Positions 48,454-60,872 of a DNA stretch of 64,000 bases are shown one piece after another. The position numbers and the translations under genes are program-made. The notes beneath the pieces were generated by a model. That model had not been told where the DNA came from. It made no database searches and saw only the letters and a program-made list of their open reading frames with translations. The stretch covers positions 4,092,001 to 4,156,000 of the forward strand of contig JANCIK010000002.1 of NCBI GenBank assembly GCA_028532985.1. The letters are read 5' to 3'. Numbering within the stretch: the first letter of the stretch is position 1; each line of letters opens with the position of its first letter. Source of the stretch: Stropharia rugosoannulata. Taxonomy: Eukaryota > Basidiomycota > Agaricomycetes > Agaricales > Strophariaceae.

Positions 48454-51400
48454 ATGCGTCCATTTTTCGAAAGCCCCCTCTGTGTGTATGGAACTTATCC
48501 TCTCTGTTGGGTTACTTACATGCTATGCATAACTAGTTAGCAGAATTACCAAGGGGAAAGTCAAACCAGACGGTAACAGCAAGCCTGCTCCTACTGTATC
48601 CCCCCTCCCACCACAGTTCAAGCCAGGAGTGTGTCGCTGTAGAAGATCAGAAGATGGCCGAAATCTGGTCATTTGCATCGACGGAACCTCAAACCAGTTT
48701 GGCGAAATGGTGAGCACTGACTTCTCCTTCCGCTTCACGACGCACTTGACATGGGTTAGAATACAAACGTGATCGAGCTCTATAGCATGCTCGAAAAAGG
48801 TCGGAAGAAGAAACAATTAACATGGTACCATAGCGGAATCGGGACCTACGCTCGTCCGTCTTTCAAGTCTCCAGCGTTTTACCTGCAGGTCCTCAGCCAC
48901 TTGATCGACCTTGCCATTGCTTGGTATGTCTCCGTCATGCGCCTGAGTGAGTCGTGGTCATACTTATTCGCTGTACCAGGAACTTTGAGCGTACAATCAT
49001 GGCTGCTTACGAATGGCTCTCGGAGAACTACGAGGAAGGAGATAGTATCTATCTTTTCGGTCAGAAAATTTCATACCTGGGCATTGTGTTTACCTCTAAC
49101 CAGACTTTAGGCTTCTCACGAGGGGCATTCCAAGTCAGAGTACTTGCTGCGATGATTGATAAGGTGAGGACGGCCGCGATTATTTTACAGCATCTAATGA
49201 TTGTGGGACCTCAGGTCGGCCTCATCCATAAAGGGAATGCGATGCAAATTCCATTGTAAGTCCTATAATCCATACAACGCCATTATTCAAAATTAATGAA
49301 CCCGTCAACGCCGTTCAGTGCGTATGAGCTGTACTGCGATCCGGAAAGTGACTACCCATCGCGCTCAAAAACATCGACGGGTTCTTCCACTCCATCGCCA
49401 AAGAGAAGCTTAGCAAAGCGTTTCAAGCACTTTCTACGGCACAACAAAAAGGAAGCAATCGATCTTTCGAGTGACAAAGTCAGCATGGCAGAACACTTCA
49501 AGAATACGTTTTCCCAGCCTGATGCGCGTGTACACTTTGTCGGAGCCTGGTATGTGTTGGTGAACTGTATTCATGTGAGAATTTCTGCTTAATGGGTATA
49601 TGTGAAGGGACACGGTATCCTCTATTGGAGTTGTACGCGGCAAGAAGATGCTTCCCCGTACAGTGGACGGGATGCAGCATGTTTGCTACTTCCGTCATGC
49701 TCTAGCACTTGACGAGCGACGTGTTAAATTTCTGCCTGAATATGCCTACGGGGGTTCGTCAATGTCCGGGGCGACGCTTCTTGATCAAAGGAGTAGTAGT
49801 ACATCCGGCCCTGTCCCTGAGAAATCTGAGAATTTTATGCCACATGGGTTGGATGAACGACCACAGACTCTAGAGGTCTGGTTCGCTGGGACCCACTCAG
49901 ACATGTAAGTTCATGGCGCTAAGGCATGTCCGAAGAAGTGATACTAACTCCTACTGCATAGCGGCGGCGGCAACACGGCCAATCCAGACATGAATCGCAG
50001 CCGGCCTCCCTTGCGGTGGATGGTGTATGAAGCGAGAGGTCTTGGGCTGCGCACAAGGCTGTTTGAGCGCGAGCTGTTACCAGCAGAGAAGATAGAATTT
50101 AAAGAGTCGCTTACCGGTGTCTGGAAGTTATTTGAGTTAATTCCATGGCGGAGACTAACATTCACGACGCGCAAGGGAGGGAAAGAGGTAACTTATAAGT
50201 AAGTACCATATCCCGTCACCTATGTTATATCTGACAACGATGCAGGCCGCATATTGGAGCGGGTCGAAAAATTCAACATGGTCAAAAAGTTCACATCTCT
50301 GTCGTAGACGGACTTGGTAAATATCACCCAAAGGCACGCCCTCCGGAAGACGTTAAGGAGCTGTGGAGCATGTTACCGTTCGACATTGACACACAGAGTT
50401 CATGGCAAGAAGGGGATGCTGATACATTTGTCAAACCCCTTGTCGCAAATTTTGTCAATAACAAGTCCGACAGCGCGTGGAATACTGTCTGTGGTATGGC
50501 TAACTCTGGTATGTGATTCGTTTTAATATTCGGACTTACATATTGACGCAGACTGACATGCATGTCTTCAGGCGACGGTCTGCAGGCGGCTTATGAAGAG
50601 GTTATGAGGTTTCTTATGGCAGAATCTGACCAATACAAAGCGGAGGATGACGACAAGCTCCGGCTTGTGCAGAGCGCCCAGCAGCTCTTCTCTGATAAAG
50701 TGTTGAGACTGCGCGACGCTCGAGAGCTCAGCGAAACAATGTTTGAGATAGGCGCAAGTAGCGATTTAAAATACCAAACCGTGGTTTGGGAGTTTCTTTC
50801 TAGATACCTACAATGTAAGTAAAGTGTCTAATTTTTACTCGTCTAATAACTTTCTTTTGCAGATTCAAACAACACAGTTTTCCCCATTCAGTTTATATAT
50901 TACCATATAGACCAACTCTGCCAGGAGAAAAACGAGATTTCATGTGGTATATTGCAGAGAATTACTTCCGTAGGCGGTATGTGAATTTTCTGTTTCTGCT
51001 TAACTGTGTTCGCCATGATTGACACGATTCTAGGCGACGGTCTACAAGCAGCGTATGAAGAAGTTATGAAGCTTTTGATGGCAGAAAACAGTGATCACAA
51101 ATCCAAAGACGACGACAAGCTGCGCCTTGTGCAAAGCGCCATACAACTCTTCTCTGGCAAAGCGTTGAGACTTCGGGACGTTCAAGAACTTGCCAAAACT
51201 ATGGTTGAAATAAGTGCAAGCAGCAATCCGAAATACCAAACAGCGGCTTGGGAGTTTCTTTCACAGTTCTTACAATGTAAGTAAAGTGTACGACTTATAA
51301 CTTGTCTAACGACTTTATTTACAGATTCAAGCAATACAATTGTTCCCAATCAGTTCATCAATTACCATATCGACCGGATTTGTAAAGAGAGAAGTGATAT

Positions 51401-52695
51401 TTCTTACGACGTATTGCGGACGGTCAGGTTCATAGATGGTATGTGGGAAATTTGTCTTTTGCTTCTTGGACTAAATATAATTCTTAGAGTGCCCATGGCA
51501 AGACCTTTATGAGTCTGCCATAATGTGCCTGTTGGACAAAAGAGCAGATAACCAATTTTCCGAGACGTCTATTGAACACCTGAAACAGAGTCGAGTTAAG
51601 TTAAGGCCGTTCGGTGACGTGAAAACAATCTCCACGATCATTCAGAAGAGCTGTGATAACTTGAACACGCAATATCGGACTGCTGCATGGTCCTTCCTTG
51701 ATCGATTCACCGACTGTAAGTGAGGATTCGGACACCGCTACTGAATGCACTGACGGATCTAATTTTTAGGTCAGCGTTTGAAGTTGGAAGGACACAGTGA
51801 CTATGTCCTCTCTGTATCATACTCAAACGACGGGACAAAATTAGTTTCTGGATCCGTTGACAATACAGTCAGACTTTGGGACGCCGACACAGGGACACAG
51901 AGTGGTCTACCGTTGAGCGGACATACCCACTGGGTATGGTGTGTCGCATTCTCACCAGGAGGAGAACGAATTGTCTCTGGGTCAAGTGACTCGACTGTGC
52001 GTATCTGGGATGTTGCGACCGGGAGGCAGATTGTAAAGAATTTGGAAGGGCATACAGACAAAGTCACGTTCGTGGCATTCTCTCCAGATGGTAGGCAAAT
52101 CGTGTCAGGCTCCCATGACTGCACACTGCGGTTATGGGATGCGCAGACTGGAGATCAACTCGGGGAGCCGTTGGAAGGACTCACAGGTTCTGTGTTCTCT
52201 GTGGCATTCTCGCCAGATGGACGAACTATCTGTTTCGCTTCAGGGGATAAAACCATCCGCTTATGGACGACGGAAACACGGCAACAGATTGGCCAACCTC
52301 TAGAAGGACACCAAAGCGTTATCACATCCATTGCGTTCTCTCCTGATGGGACGCAAATTGTGTCGGGCTCAGTGGACAACACGGTGCGGCTGTGGGATTT
52401 CGAGACAAGAAAGCAGGTTCGACAACCGCTCCAGGGGCATACACGCACAGTTCAATCTGTCGCATTCTCTCCGGACGGGAAACGTATAGTTTCTGGATCA
52501 AGTGACAAGACAATGCGCATCTGGGACGCATCCACGGGGAAGCAGATTGGAGAGTCATTGAAGGGACATGTCGATGGTGTAAATTCTGTTGTTTTCTCAC
52601 CAGACGGCACGCAGGTAGCTTCGGGATCTTATGACTGCACAGTTCGCGTTTGGGACGTCTCTCTAAAGCTATGGGACATCACGAACATGGACTGA
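48454..52695 (+). CDS. DUF2235-WD40 protein, copy 5 (complete, duplicated linker)
   Basis: The model has 16 exons: 48454-48481, 48537-48709, 48760-48923, 48980-49059, 49111-49163, 49215-49255, 49319-49549, 49608-49904, 49962-50198, 50246-50508, 50572-50814, 50863-50976, 51034-51276, 51325-51438, 51488-51715 and 51770-52695. They join in frame to 1144 aa. The ATG at 48454 gives the same 28-nt exon 1 as the other copies; an in-frame ATG at 48406 would add 16 residues. Hydrolase motifs are intact: [16 protein letters not shown] (S151), WDTV (D258), GTHSDIGGG (H353). The linker contains two tandem copies of a 243-nt plus 114-nt exon pair (GDGLQAAYEEVM... and YSSNT/YSNNT...). Seven WD40 repeats fill residues 837-1144. 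It is the most diverged member. Confidence 0.88.
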
Positions 52696-53033
52696 GGTAT
52701 ATGTGGGCTCAGGCTCACATTGTTGTGCATGGTATTATACAAGGCTCTACTACATACCTCACCCAATGCGTATTTCGTTGAATTCCAAACTTTGGTTATT
52801 TCTTGCTTCCAATTTGTATATTACCATGTACTTAATTATATTTTGATAATTCTAGAGATCTCTCGAACCCGGATTTCGAACTTGTTGCCGTTATGCATGA
52901 CCAGCGTCTTGCGGCGTCCCACAACATGACTCCGATTGAGCCGCTTATTGTTTTCGGAGCCGCAGCCTTGGAGTAAACTTGATATCTGACTCGGCTCGGC
53001 TTTGAGAAGGATGGCCATCCTCTCTCCCTTACC
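52696..53033. other. Intergenic spacer
   Basis: 338 bp between copy 5 and the P-loop gene. It is AT-rich near 52740-52850, consistent with the 3' end of copy 5. Nothing else is seen. Confidence 0.4.
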
Positions 53034-53851
53034 ATGACAGAGGTCAGTCCAGAGCAGAAGTCGCAAAAATTGTCTATCCCCCCGTTACTGGGTGATGGCC
53101 ACGGGCACTATCGCGTGCACATTCTCGGAAACAGCGGTACATACGCTCTTGCTCCCTACACGTTCAATCAGGGAGATTGACATTGTCCCATCTACAGGCT
53201 CGGGCAAGGTGGGTGGTGCATTGTACCCTCATGGTCTTCAGAATCGCTGCACAACGGTGCGCGTAGACCACAACAGGCGCGGCACTCTCTGAACTCCTCG
53301 GTGTCCCGTTCATCCCCATGGACACGCTGCTGTTCAGCCCGGGCTGGGTCCGCGCATCTCATGAAGTCTTCCAGGCTCGCCTTCGTGCTGCACTGGACTC
53401 GGACGAACGCGGCTGGGTCGCCGACGGGAACTACACCTCGGTGGGTGGGGATATGGCACTCCAAGAAGCGACCGACATTATTTGTCAGTAGCCCAGCTTT
53501 CTTGCAGGCACATTACTGAGGCCTCGCTTTGTAGGGCTCGACCCGCCTCTTTACGTGTACTTCCCGCGATTGCTCTGGCGCACCTTTTTGCGTCTGTTCC
53601 GGATTACGCCTCCATGCGCGCCTGGGTGCTTTGAGGACCCTAGGGAAACATTTTTCTCTCGTCAAAGCATCATCTTGTGGTGTCTTACTCGCCATTCGAT
53701 TACCCGTAAAAGGAACGAGGCGCGAATGCAGATGCTCGGTATTGAAAATGGATCAGACGTATCGAAACGCAAAATGCGACGATTCGGTGGGTGGGGTGAC
53801 GACGTGAAAAGATGGCTAAATGAAATAAAAAGGATGTTACATAAGGAGTGA
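53034..53851 (+). CDS. Adenylate-kinase-like P-loop NTPase
   Basis: Four exons, 53034-53136, 53198-53208, 53267-53483 and 53535-53851, join in frame to 215 aa. The product has a Walker A loop, HILGNSGSGKTTTG (residues ~31-44). It then shows LGVPFIPMDTLLFSPGW, VADGNYTSV and IIWLDPP, followed by a basic helical C-terminus with LLWRTFLRLFR and SRQSIILWCL. This is the pattern of the small adenylate-kinase-like / DNA topology modulation (FlaR-like) family, known in bacteria and fungi and of uncertain substrate. The Walker A motif is assembled from three exons, one of them only 11 nt, and the joins restore the motif exactly, which supports the model. It is convergent with the chitin synthase gene. 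Confidence 0.82.
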
Positions 53852-54295
53852 CTTATTTTTATTGATAGGCTATCCTTGATAGATTTTGACCCGGAGAGGT
53901 AACGCATACATTCCTATCTCAAACAATTGCTCTGACGTTCGAGAAGGTTTGTGATGTATGTAACAAGCGTTCGCATGGGTGGGTGTCCAGTAACGACCTG
54001 TAGTAGTACTATATAAATTGAAAACATTAATTGAAAAACCATCCTTGCCACGTATCTACGGTAAATTTAAAAGAGCGAATTATCCACGTAAGATGAAAGA
54101 TTGTCCATGGAAGTTACTACCTACTACACATTATATATATATGCCTGAAAAGAGAGTCCATGCAAAATGTTAATCGACAGCTGAATGATTGATAGGGGAT
54201 GGGCATCAAAGGTAGCAGAGCAACTGTTCGTGAAAATATCCTGAATGTCTATGAGATCCGGGAGCGTACGGGCCAAGTCCAAGAGCGTCTTAAAT
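53852..54295. other. Convergent intergenic spacer
   Basis: 444 bp between the 3' ends of the P-loop gene and the chitin synthase gene. It is AT-rich and presumably holds both terminators. No repeat module or other gene is seen. Confidence 0.4.
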
Positions 54296-57200
54296 CTATG
54301 ACTCGGAGAGAATTTTGTCAATCGACTGGTTCAGGAAGTCCTTTCGTGAACTCATGTCTGCTTTAGGGAATTTCGCCGCGATCGCCTCTCGTGCCGTTCT
54401 GTGCGCGGTCATCAGAGCATGACCTGGAAGAATACCACGAGAATACTCACTTTTTGGTGACTGTCATGAGGTCTTGCGTGCTCAAGTAGCCTCTCAGCGC
54501 ATTGAACAAGTCGTCGTCAGTGGGATTAGGATTGAGACTAGGTCCAGCGAACGGATTGACAGTAGTCGCCATCGAGAATGTCGACATGGGTCTTTGGCCG
54601 CCACCTAAGGGGGGTAGAGAAGGCGGAACAGCGCCGTATTGGGACCCATGAGCACTACCGCCGCTACCAAACATGTTCATATTAGGCATCATACTGGGAG
54701 GCATCATTCCGAACATGCTGCCTGTGTTCTGATACCCCAAAGGTGCCATCATGGGCATGCCCATGTGCCCGTATTCAGAGCCAGCGATCGAACCAGGGCC
54801 ACCACCGAATGACATGAAGGGTAGTTGTGGTTGACCAGCGCCATGGTGGGAGACATTACTATGTGAAAGTTGACTTCCACCAGTGCGCAGATTAGGGTTG
54901 GAGCCGTTCCCATGAATCATGTTGGTATCTCGGTAGTAGTCCCCGGATTGAGAAGCCTGGTTATAGGTATGAGGCGATGGCGCCCTGGAATGTTGAGAGT
55001 GCTGTGCATGGGAACGAGGTGCCTTGCTATCGTAGCCCGTCTCGTCTGAATGACGAGTGCCCGTCTCCCACGCTTCGGCTTCATATTCTATCGCCCTGTC
55101 AGTTCAACTTAACTAGAAATAGACGCGCAAGTACGACGAACCGCTAAACTTCTTTAAGGGAATCATTGAGTCGTCGAATTTCTCCTCCTCATTGTTGATG
55201 ACCTTCTTTTCCTTGCCTTCACCGATGACAACACGAGTGTTACCCCAGCTGAATTCGTCCATGCACCAGAACGAATAGATCGGAAGGAAGAAACTATAGA
55301 CGGGGTATCTGTAACGAAGCGTCAACAAAGGATGTATGAAAATGTAAAACAGAACATACGAAAGGAGATAGACAACCATCCAACCAATGAGCATGAATTC
55401 CCTCTTAATCAAAAATATAAGGGCCTAAGGATGGAGTGAGCATGCCGTGACACTGGTCTCTAGATGCTACATACCTGTAAACCGTAAGTGGCGGCCAACA
55501 TGATGAGGGCAATGGTGGGCAGGGCGGCTTGCTTAGTGGCGACGATGATAATAAGGTATAGCAGCTGATTGTCCACAAGTCAGCGTCTGGGAAAGAAGAT
55601 TTACATGCTACTTACATAAACAACAGTGGAAGGAAGAATCTGCGAAAAACAATGTTAGCCGCATATCACTCCACAAGTCTCAATCGTTATAGCTCACCAT
55701 AGTACCAACGAGATCAATGAACACAAAGAAGCGCATTGAGAAACAGCAGAAGCCAATCAACTCAGGAAGTAGGATAAGTTCCAAAAGGTTGTGCACGGTC
55801 GAGTTAATCCAACGACGACGCTGAGAGAACAAAATGCGTCGCGACTCTGGTGCCACTGTGCGAGCGATTGCATCGGGACAGAACTTGGTCTTGAATGTTG
55901 GAAAGTGCTTCATCAAGAGCGTCGTCAAGAACCGATCCTCTCCCAGAGAGAACAAATTCTTCTTGTGCAGGGTATCGACGTTCGGTTCAGCATATTCCTC
56001 AATAATGCGGTTGGAGATGATGATTGGCCTTCCCTTGTCTGCGGTACGAATGCGGTAGAGCGAAAAACAACCAGGCAAACAAGTGACCGATCCGAACAAA
56101 CTTTCGAATGCTTTGGATAGATGATGCGAGATGTAGTACTCGTAGACTTGAATCATCGTCCACCACGAGCCTTGTTCGTTCTCAAGCTTCGTTTCACCGC
56201 ATATGCCAATGATCCTCTGGTCGTCCGCAGATGAGGCTACCAGGCGGTTCAGAGAGTCTGGAGTGACGGTCTAAAATAAAGGTTCAGTAAGCCGTATGTA
56301 AAAATAGGGTCGTGATACATACCGTATCAGCATCCACAGTAAAGATATATTCGTAGAAAGCGGGATCAATTCCAATAACATTGCGCATTTGATGATAGAT
56401 CTCAAGTTCTAGGGGAGACATGGGCGCATCGAAGTGCACGCGGTTGAGATAGTGCATAAGCAGAATTTGCGAGTCACGCTTTCCACGATTGCCAGGCTTT
56501 GTCCGCTCAGTCGGCTTGCCGACCTTGACAACTACCATATAGCTATATGCGGATGTCAGCTGGGGAGACGCAACGTAGAAGTAGAATAACGTACGGAACG
56601 ACATGTCCTTCAAATTCGTACAACCCAGAGTAGACCTTACCGTAATTGAGTGCCTTCATGCCCTCGCCGACAGATTTGAACATCAAAGGTTCGGGATCAA
56701 CTTTGGGGTCAACGCCAAGAATGTCAAGAACGATGCGCGGAGTCGTGCGGTCGTTGCCACTTCCAATAATATTACCGTCGCAGATGATGAATATGAGCTT
56801 CCGCTTATCGTCGTAATTCAAAGCGGCCAGCGAGTCGATGGTACGGCGCAACGAGTCTTCATCTTCCGTGTAACAGGGAACTTGGCAGAGCACGAACTTG
56901 TCTTGTAGCTCTGGTGTCCGCTTAGTGCTCAGCTGAAGCGCAGCCAAAACTGGAAAAAGATCCGGTAAGCAAGCACAGGAATCACATAACGAAAGGTGGA
57001 CCCACATTTCAACAAGACGGAGCCGACCAAAATAAATGAGATGATAATCAGGAGGTAGTTTTGCACCTGACAGCGAGCAGATTTCCTGAAATCCGCTTCA
57101 CCAGCAATGAACGCGTGGTCAAGGCAGTTCTGATGTTCACTACGGTACGTCTCATTGAACCCGTTCATGATCGCGTGGAACGAGGTCGACACGTCCTGGC

Positions 57201-60200
57201 CAGCACGCTGTTGGAAGAGATCAGAAACGCCCTGATCCAGGAAAGTGAACTGGGGAGCGTTCTGGCTTAATCCAATAGTGTACACGTAGTTCGTCAGGTC
57301 GTAGACTTTGGTGTCAATGACGGCCCACATCCTGTGAAGAACGTCAGCAGTGTAAATATAGTCCATTGTAAGGGAGACATACCTATTAATGTTAGGGTCG
57401 GCAGCCTGGGACGCAATATCGTTCCTGGTGTACACGAGAGGGCCTTTCCGCATCGTCTTCATCTTCTGCTGGAACACGGCGGTGTACCAGTCCGCCTGCT
57501 TGAGGCCCTGGAAGGTTGCCTGTGCACCACTAGCATGCGATAGGAAAGGGCTCAGGTTCGATGAGTTCTGGACGTTGAGCGAGAGCTGGTTGTCTTCAAC
57601 AAGGCCTTGGCACGCGAGAACAAGCGGTGGGGGGAAGTATTGCGTTAAGTCCTGCCCTGCGATCGTCTCAAGAACGTCGGGAGAGTTACTTTTGAACGGA
57701 GATTGCCCATTGCTGTGGTCGCCGTGGATAAAATTCGATACGTCGTACACCGTGCCCTGAATGGCCACCCAGAAGTCCGCGTCGCCTTGATGTTGGTTAA
57801 CCTCGTTTAGACCCCACACCTTGTCAAAGTTGGGACACAAGAGCCGTCCGAACTCGACGATGTAGAAAATGACGATCGCGTTGAAGAGGAAGATGAGCCA
57901 GAAAATGGTGACTTTCTCGCGCCATGCGAGACGAACATCCGGTCGCTTCATCCGCCCAACCTTGTTCAGCAACGGACTGGGTATCCAGAAGGTCACGAGC
58001 CATACAAGCCGAAGCCACCACTTGCGCGTCGCTGTCGTAGGCAGCTCCTCCACCGCGTTTGGCGCGCTATTGACCACTAGCCCAGCAGTCTCCTTGTTAT
58101 CTGCGCCGCGCCTCCCATTTCCGCCCCCATTGTTCCCGCCGCGCCCAAAGTCGGCATCCTTCTTGTCATACTCTGAGCCCCAACCCTCCCCGTCGTCCAC
58201 ATCCGAGTATGTCTTCCCGGCGCCACTCCCACCATACGGCATGGTAGGAGTCTGCAAGCCGCCCGCAGCGTACTGCGGGTTTGGCTCACGGTACCGAGAC
58301 CCATCAGCAAGTGTCTTCGTCAATAACAGATTGTCCGCACTGTCGCCAAAGTAACCTCCGCCGATAGAGGGAGGCGCAAGGCCGTCGTGTCCGTGCGTGA
58401 AATCTGTATTGTCGTCCCCACCCACGTCGTCTTCGATATCGCCTTCCCGCGACCCTGCGCCTCCTCCAGCGCGGCGCTCCTGCTCGCGTAGCGTATCCTC
58501 GACGGTCTTCCATGCGCCATAGGCGAGCCACACGCGCTCGTGACCGCACACGTAGTCTGTACCCTCTCTCCATCCGTGAGCCCTGGCACACTGTGCGATG
58601 CGCTCGTCTTCACTCCCACGCATAGTTGGCACATAGCGCTCGCAGAAAGCCGCACGTGGAAAGCCCGCAACGTACTCGGCGCTGCGCCGCGCCACGACGT
58701 CTGGAAGAAGCAAAGAGCGGATCTGTGCCTTGACGCGCCGTCTGTCCAGCGAGTTCGGCGCGCCAGAGTCATTCGGCCGGATACACGAGAGGGTCCAAAG
58801 GTGCGTGCGCTCAAGCGTCGAGAGAAGTTCAGAGAGCGTGAAATTGACCTGCGCGGTAACAGGGTACGTCTTCGCGGGGTCGAGCTGAGCGTGTTCGGAA
58901 CCCTGCTCTCCTTGAGCCGTGAGGACGGGAGATGGCTGCCGTAATGGGCGGGAGGAGACCTGCGCCTGGACGATGATTGATTCATCTTTGCTATGTCTCT
59001 CGGCAGCAAGGCTAGGCCCAGATAATAACTTTGCGACGAAGGGTTCATTAGCATGGCGCAGGAGAGTGACGAATGCCGAGTCAAGCAGGTCCGCGTCCTT
59101 CTCGATAAAGTGCGTCGCGTCGTACGATGCTGCACCAGCATAGTGGTTAATACCGAATTGGCGGCGGTCTGCAGCACTGTTGCCACCTGGCACGAACGAT
59201 GAGTGGATAGAAAACTTCGAGGTAAGTTCTTGGACGAGTTCGTCATCACGCGCGTCGCTGCTTTTACCGGACTTGAACGATGAGCAAGCTTTATTGATGA
59301 TGCCGAGTAAACCACCAGGCTTCCTCTGTGCGCGCTCGCTAAGCTGTGCGCCCCGCAAGAGTTCAATACACGCGCCGTTGTCCATTGTCGATACCTCGGG
59401 TAGGGTGATCCCATCGCTGGTGATGTCAGCGTTGTAACCCACACTATTTTCGAACGTATTCCGCAGTATGTACGAGTGCATAATTTCGTCCGCCAAATTG
59501 ATACTGAACTCCTCGAAGCCGTTCTGGCCGTAAGCTGAAATTAGAGGTTGGCTCCCTGTGAGTGACATGGACGTCGTTCCAGCCGGTCCACGTGTTTGGT
59601 AACCAGCTTGGTCAACAAGAATAATCTGAGATGTGGGCACGGCATCCTTTGAGCTGGGGGCGATGCGGTGGTTGCATGTCTCGACAACGAATGCAAACAG
59701 AATGGCATACAAGTCGCGCACATACTGATCTCGTTGACGCATAGCCTGCTCCACATTGAGAATGACGGTATAGAGCTCCTTGCGTACATAGTTGGTCTTG
59801 TTGGTTAAGATCTGGCCAAGCTCGTCTGCCGAAACACCCAGAAGCCTCGCGGCCTGGTCGAGGACGTGTGGATTCGCCACTGTCGCTGAAACGTCTCGAG
59901 CATCGCCCTCAACAAACTCGAGGTTGCCGAGCAGAAGGATTGCAACAAGAAGACTAAATATAGAAGTCATGTGCTTGATTTTAAATCCAAGGGTTCGCAT
60001 AGCCGCGCGGAGTTCGGCCATGCCGATGGAATCATCACTGAAAGGGCCCGATGGCAGACGGTAGCAGCCTGACGAAGCAAGCAGGGCGTAGTCTGACATA
60101 TCCTCGAGGTTGAACGCGTCCCGCTCTGCGGCCGTTGAACCGGCAAGGAGCTGGTAGAATACGTGATATGTCCGTTCTTCGTACGACAGACGGTTAAGGC

Positions 60201-60872
60201 GGCTTTTGTCCAGGCCGTATGTGAGGACTTTGGCAGCACTAAGACCACCACGGTCGTTGAAATGCAGTTCGAGATACCTGCCGTGACGAGAGGCATTGGG
60301 GTTCATAAGAGTTTTCGCATTGCCAAACGAGTCGAGGACAGTAGACAGAGCCTTAACTTGCTCTCCGAGCTTGATCTCCTTCTTCGTCCGTGCGGAAAGT
60401 TTGATGACCTGGTTCATGAACAGGCGCAGACTCGACGACTTGCCGGAGCCAGTAATACCCCTGCAACCAATTAGGGGGAAATATGAAAGAAAAGGAGAAC
60501 AACAGACCTGGCAATGATGCTCTGGGATTCGTTCCGCCTACGCATCATGAGATAGGCCCTGGCTGCAAAGTCATAGAGATGGGGCTGTAGGGGCCTTGGG
60601 GAGTCGGCCATGGGAAGCCCTGTGTCCCTGTAGGACTGGTCTTCGTAGTCTTGGGCACTGGCATCATTGACGTTTGCAAGAGTCTTGTAGGGATTGATTG
60701 CGATGAGATTGGTGGAGCCTATGCGAGTATAAGGAAGGTCGGCACGAAAGCGAGCTTGGAGGACGGAGAGAATGGTGTCATCGGAGGGATAGATGGTCGC
60801 GGCGCCCGAGGAAGAAACGAGGTCGACTAGGTCGCCTGAGGCGATGGCCTGGGTCGATTGGTTTGCGGCCAT
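54296..60872 (-). CDS. Chitin synthase with myosin-like motor domain (class V/VII type)
   Basis: The gene reads right to left in 12 exons: 60508-60872, 57383-60460, 57006-57331, 56595-56949, 56323-56542, 55698-56270, 55616-55639, 55475-55564, 55360-55424, 55142-55308, 54451-55087 and 54296-54398. They join to 2000 aa in frame. Domains in order: a myosin head (residues 1 to ~790, P-loop GITGSGKSS at 123-131), a membrane segment, a cytochrome-b5-like region ([18 protein letters not shown], ~1014), and the chitin synthase core. The core has DADT (1445-1448), LGEDRF (EDR 1559-1561) and SQRRRW (QRRRW 1598-1602). Membrane helices, a low-complexity Gly/Met/Ser region and a DEK_C domain (~1943-2000) follow. 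It polymerises UDP-GlcNAc into chitin at the plasma membrane. The 51-nt intron 57332-57382 has no stop and could be mistaken for coding sequence. Confidence 0.93.

Noticed and set aside
35..52695. NACHT/NB-ARC domain expected in NLR-like proteins
   Set aside because: The linker exons contain no Walker A or Walker B motif in any copy; the only P-loop nearby belongs to the separate gene at 53034.
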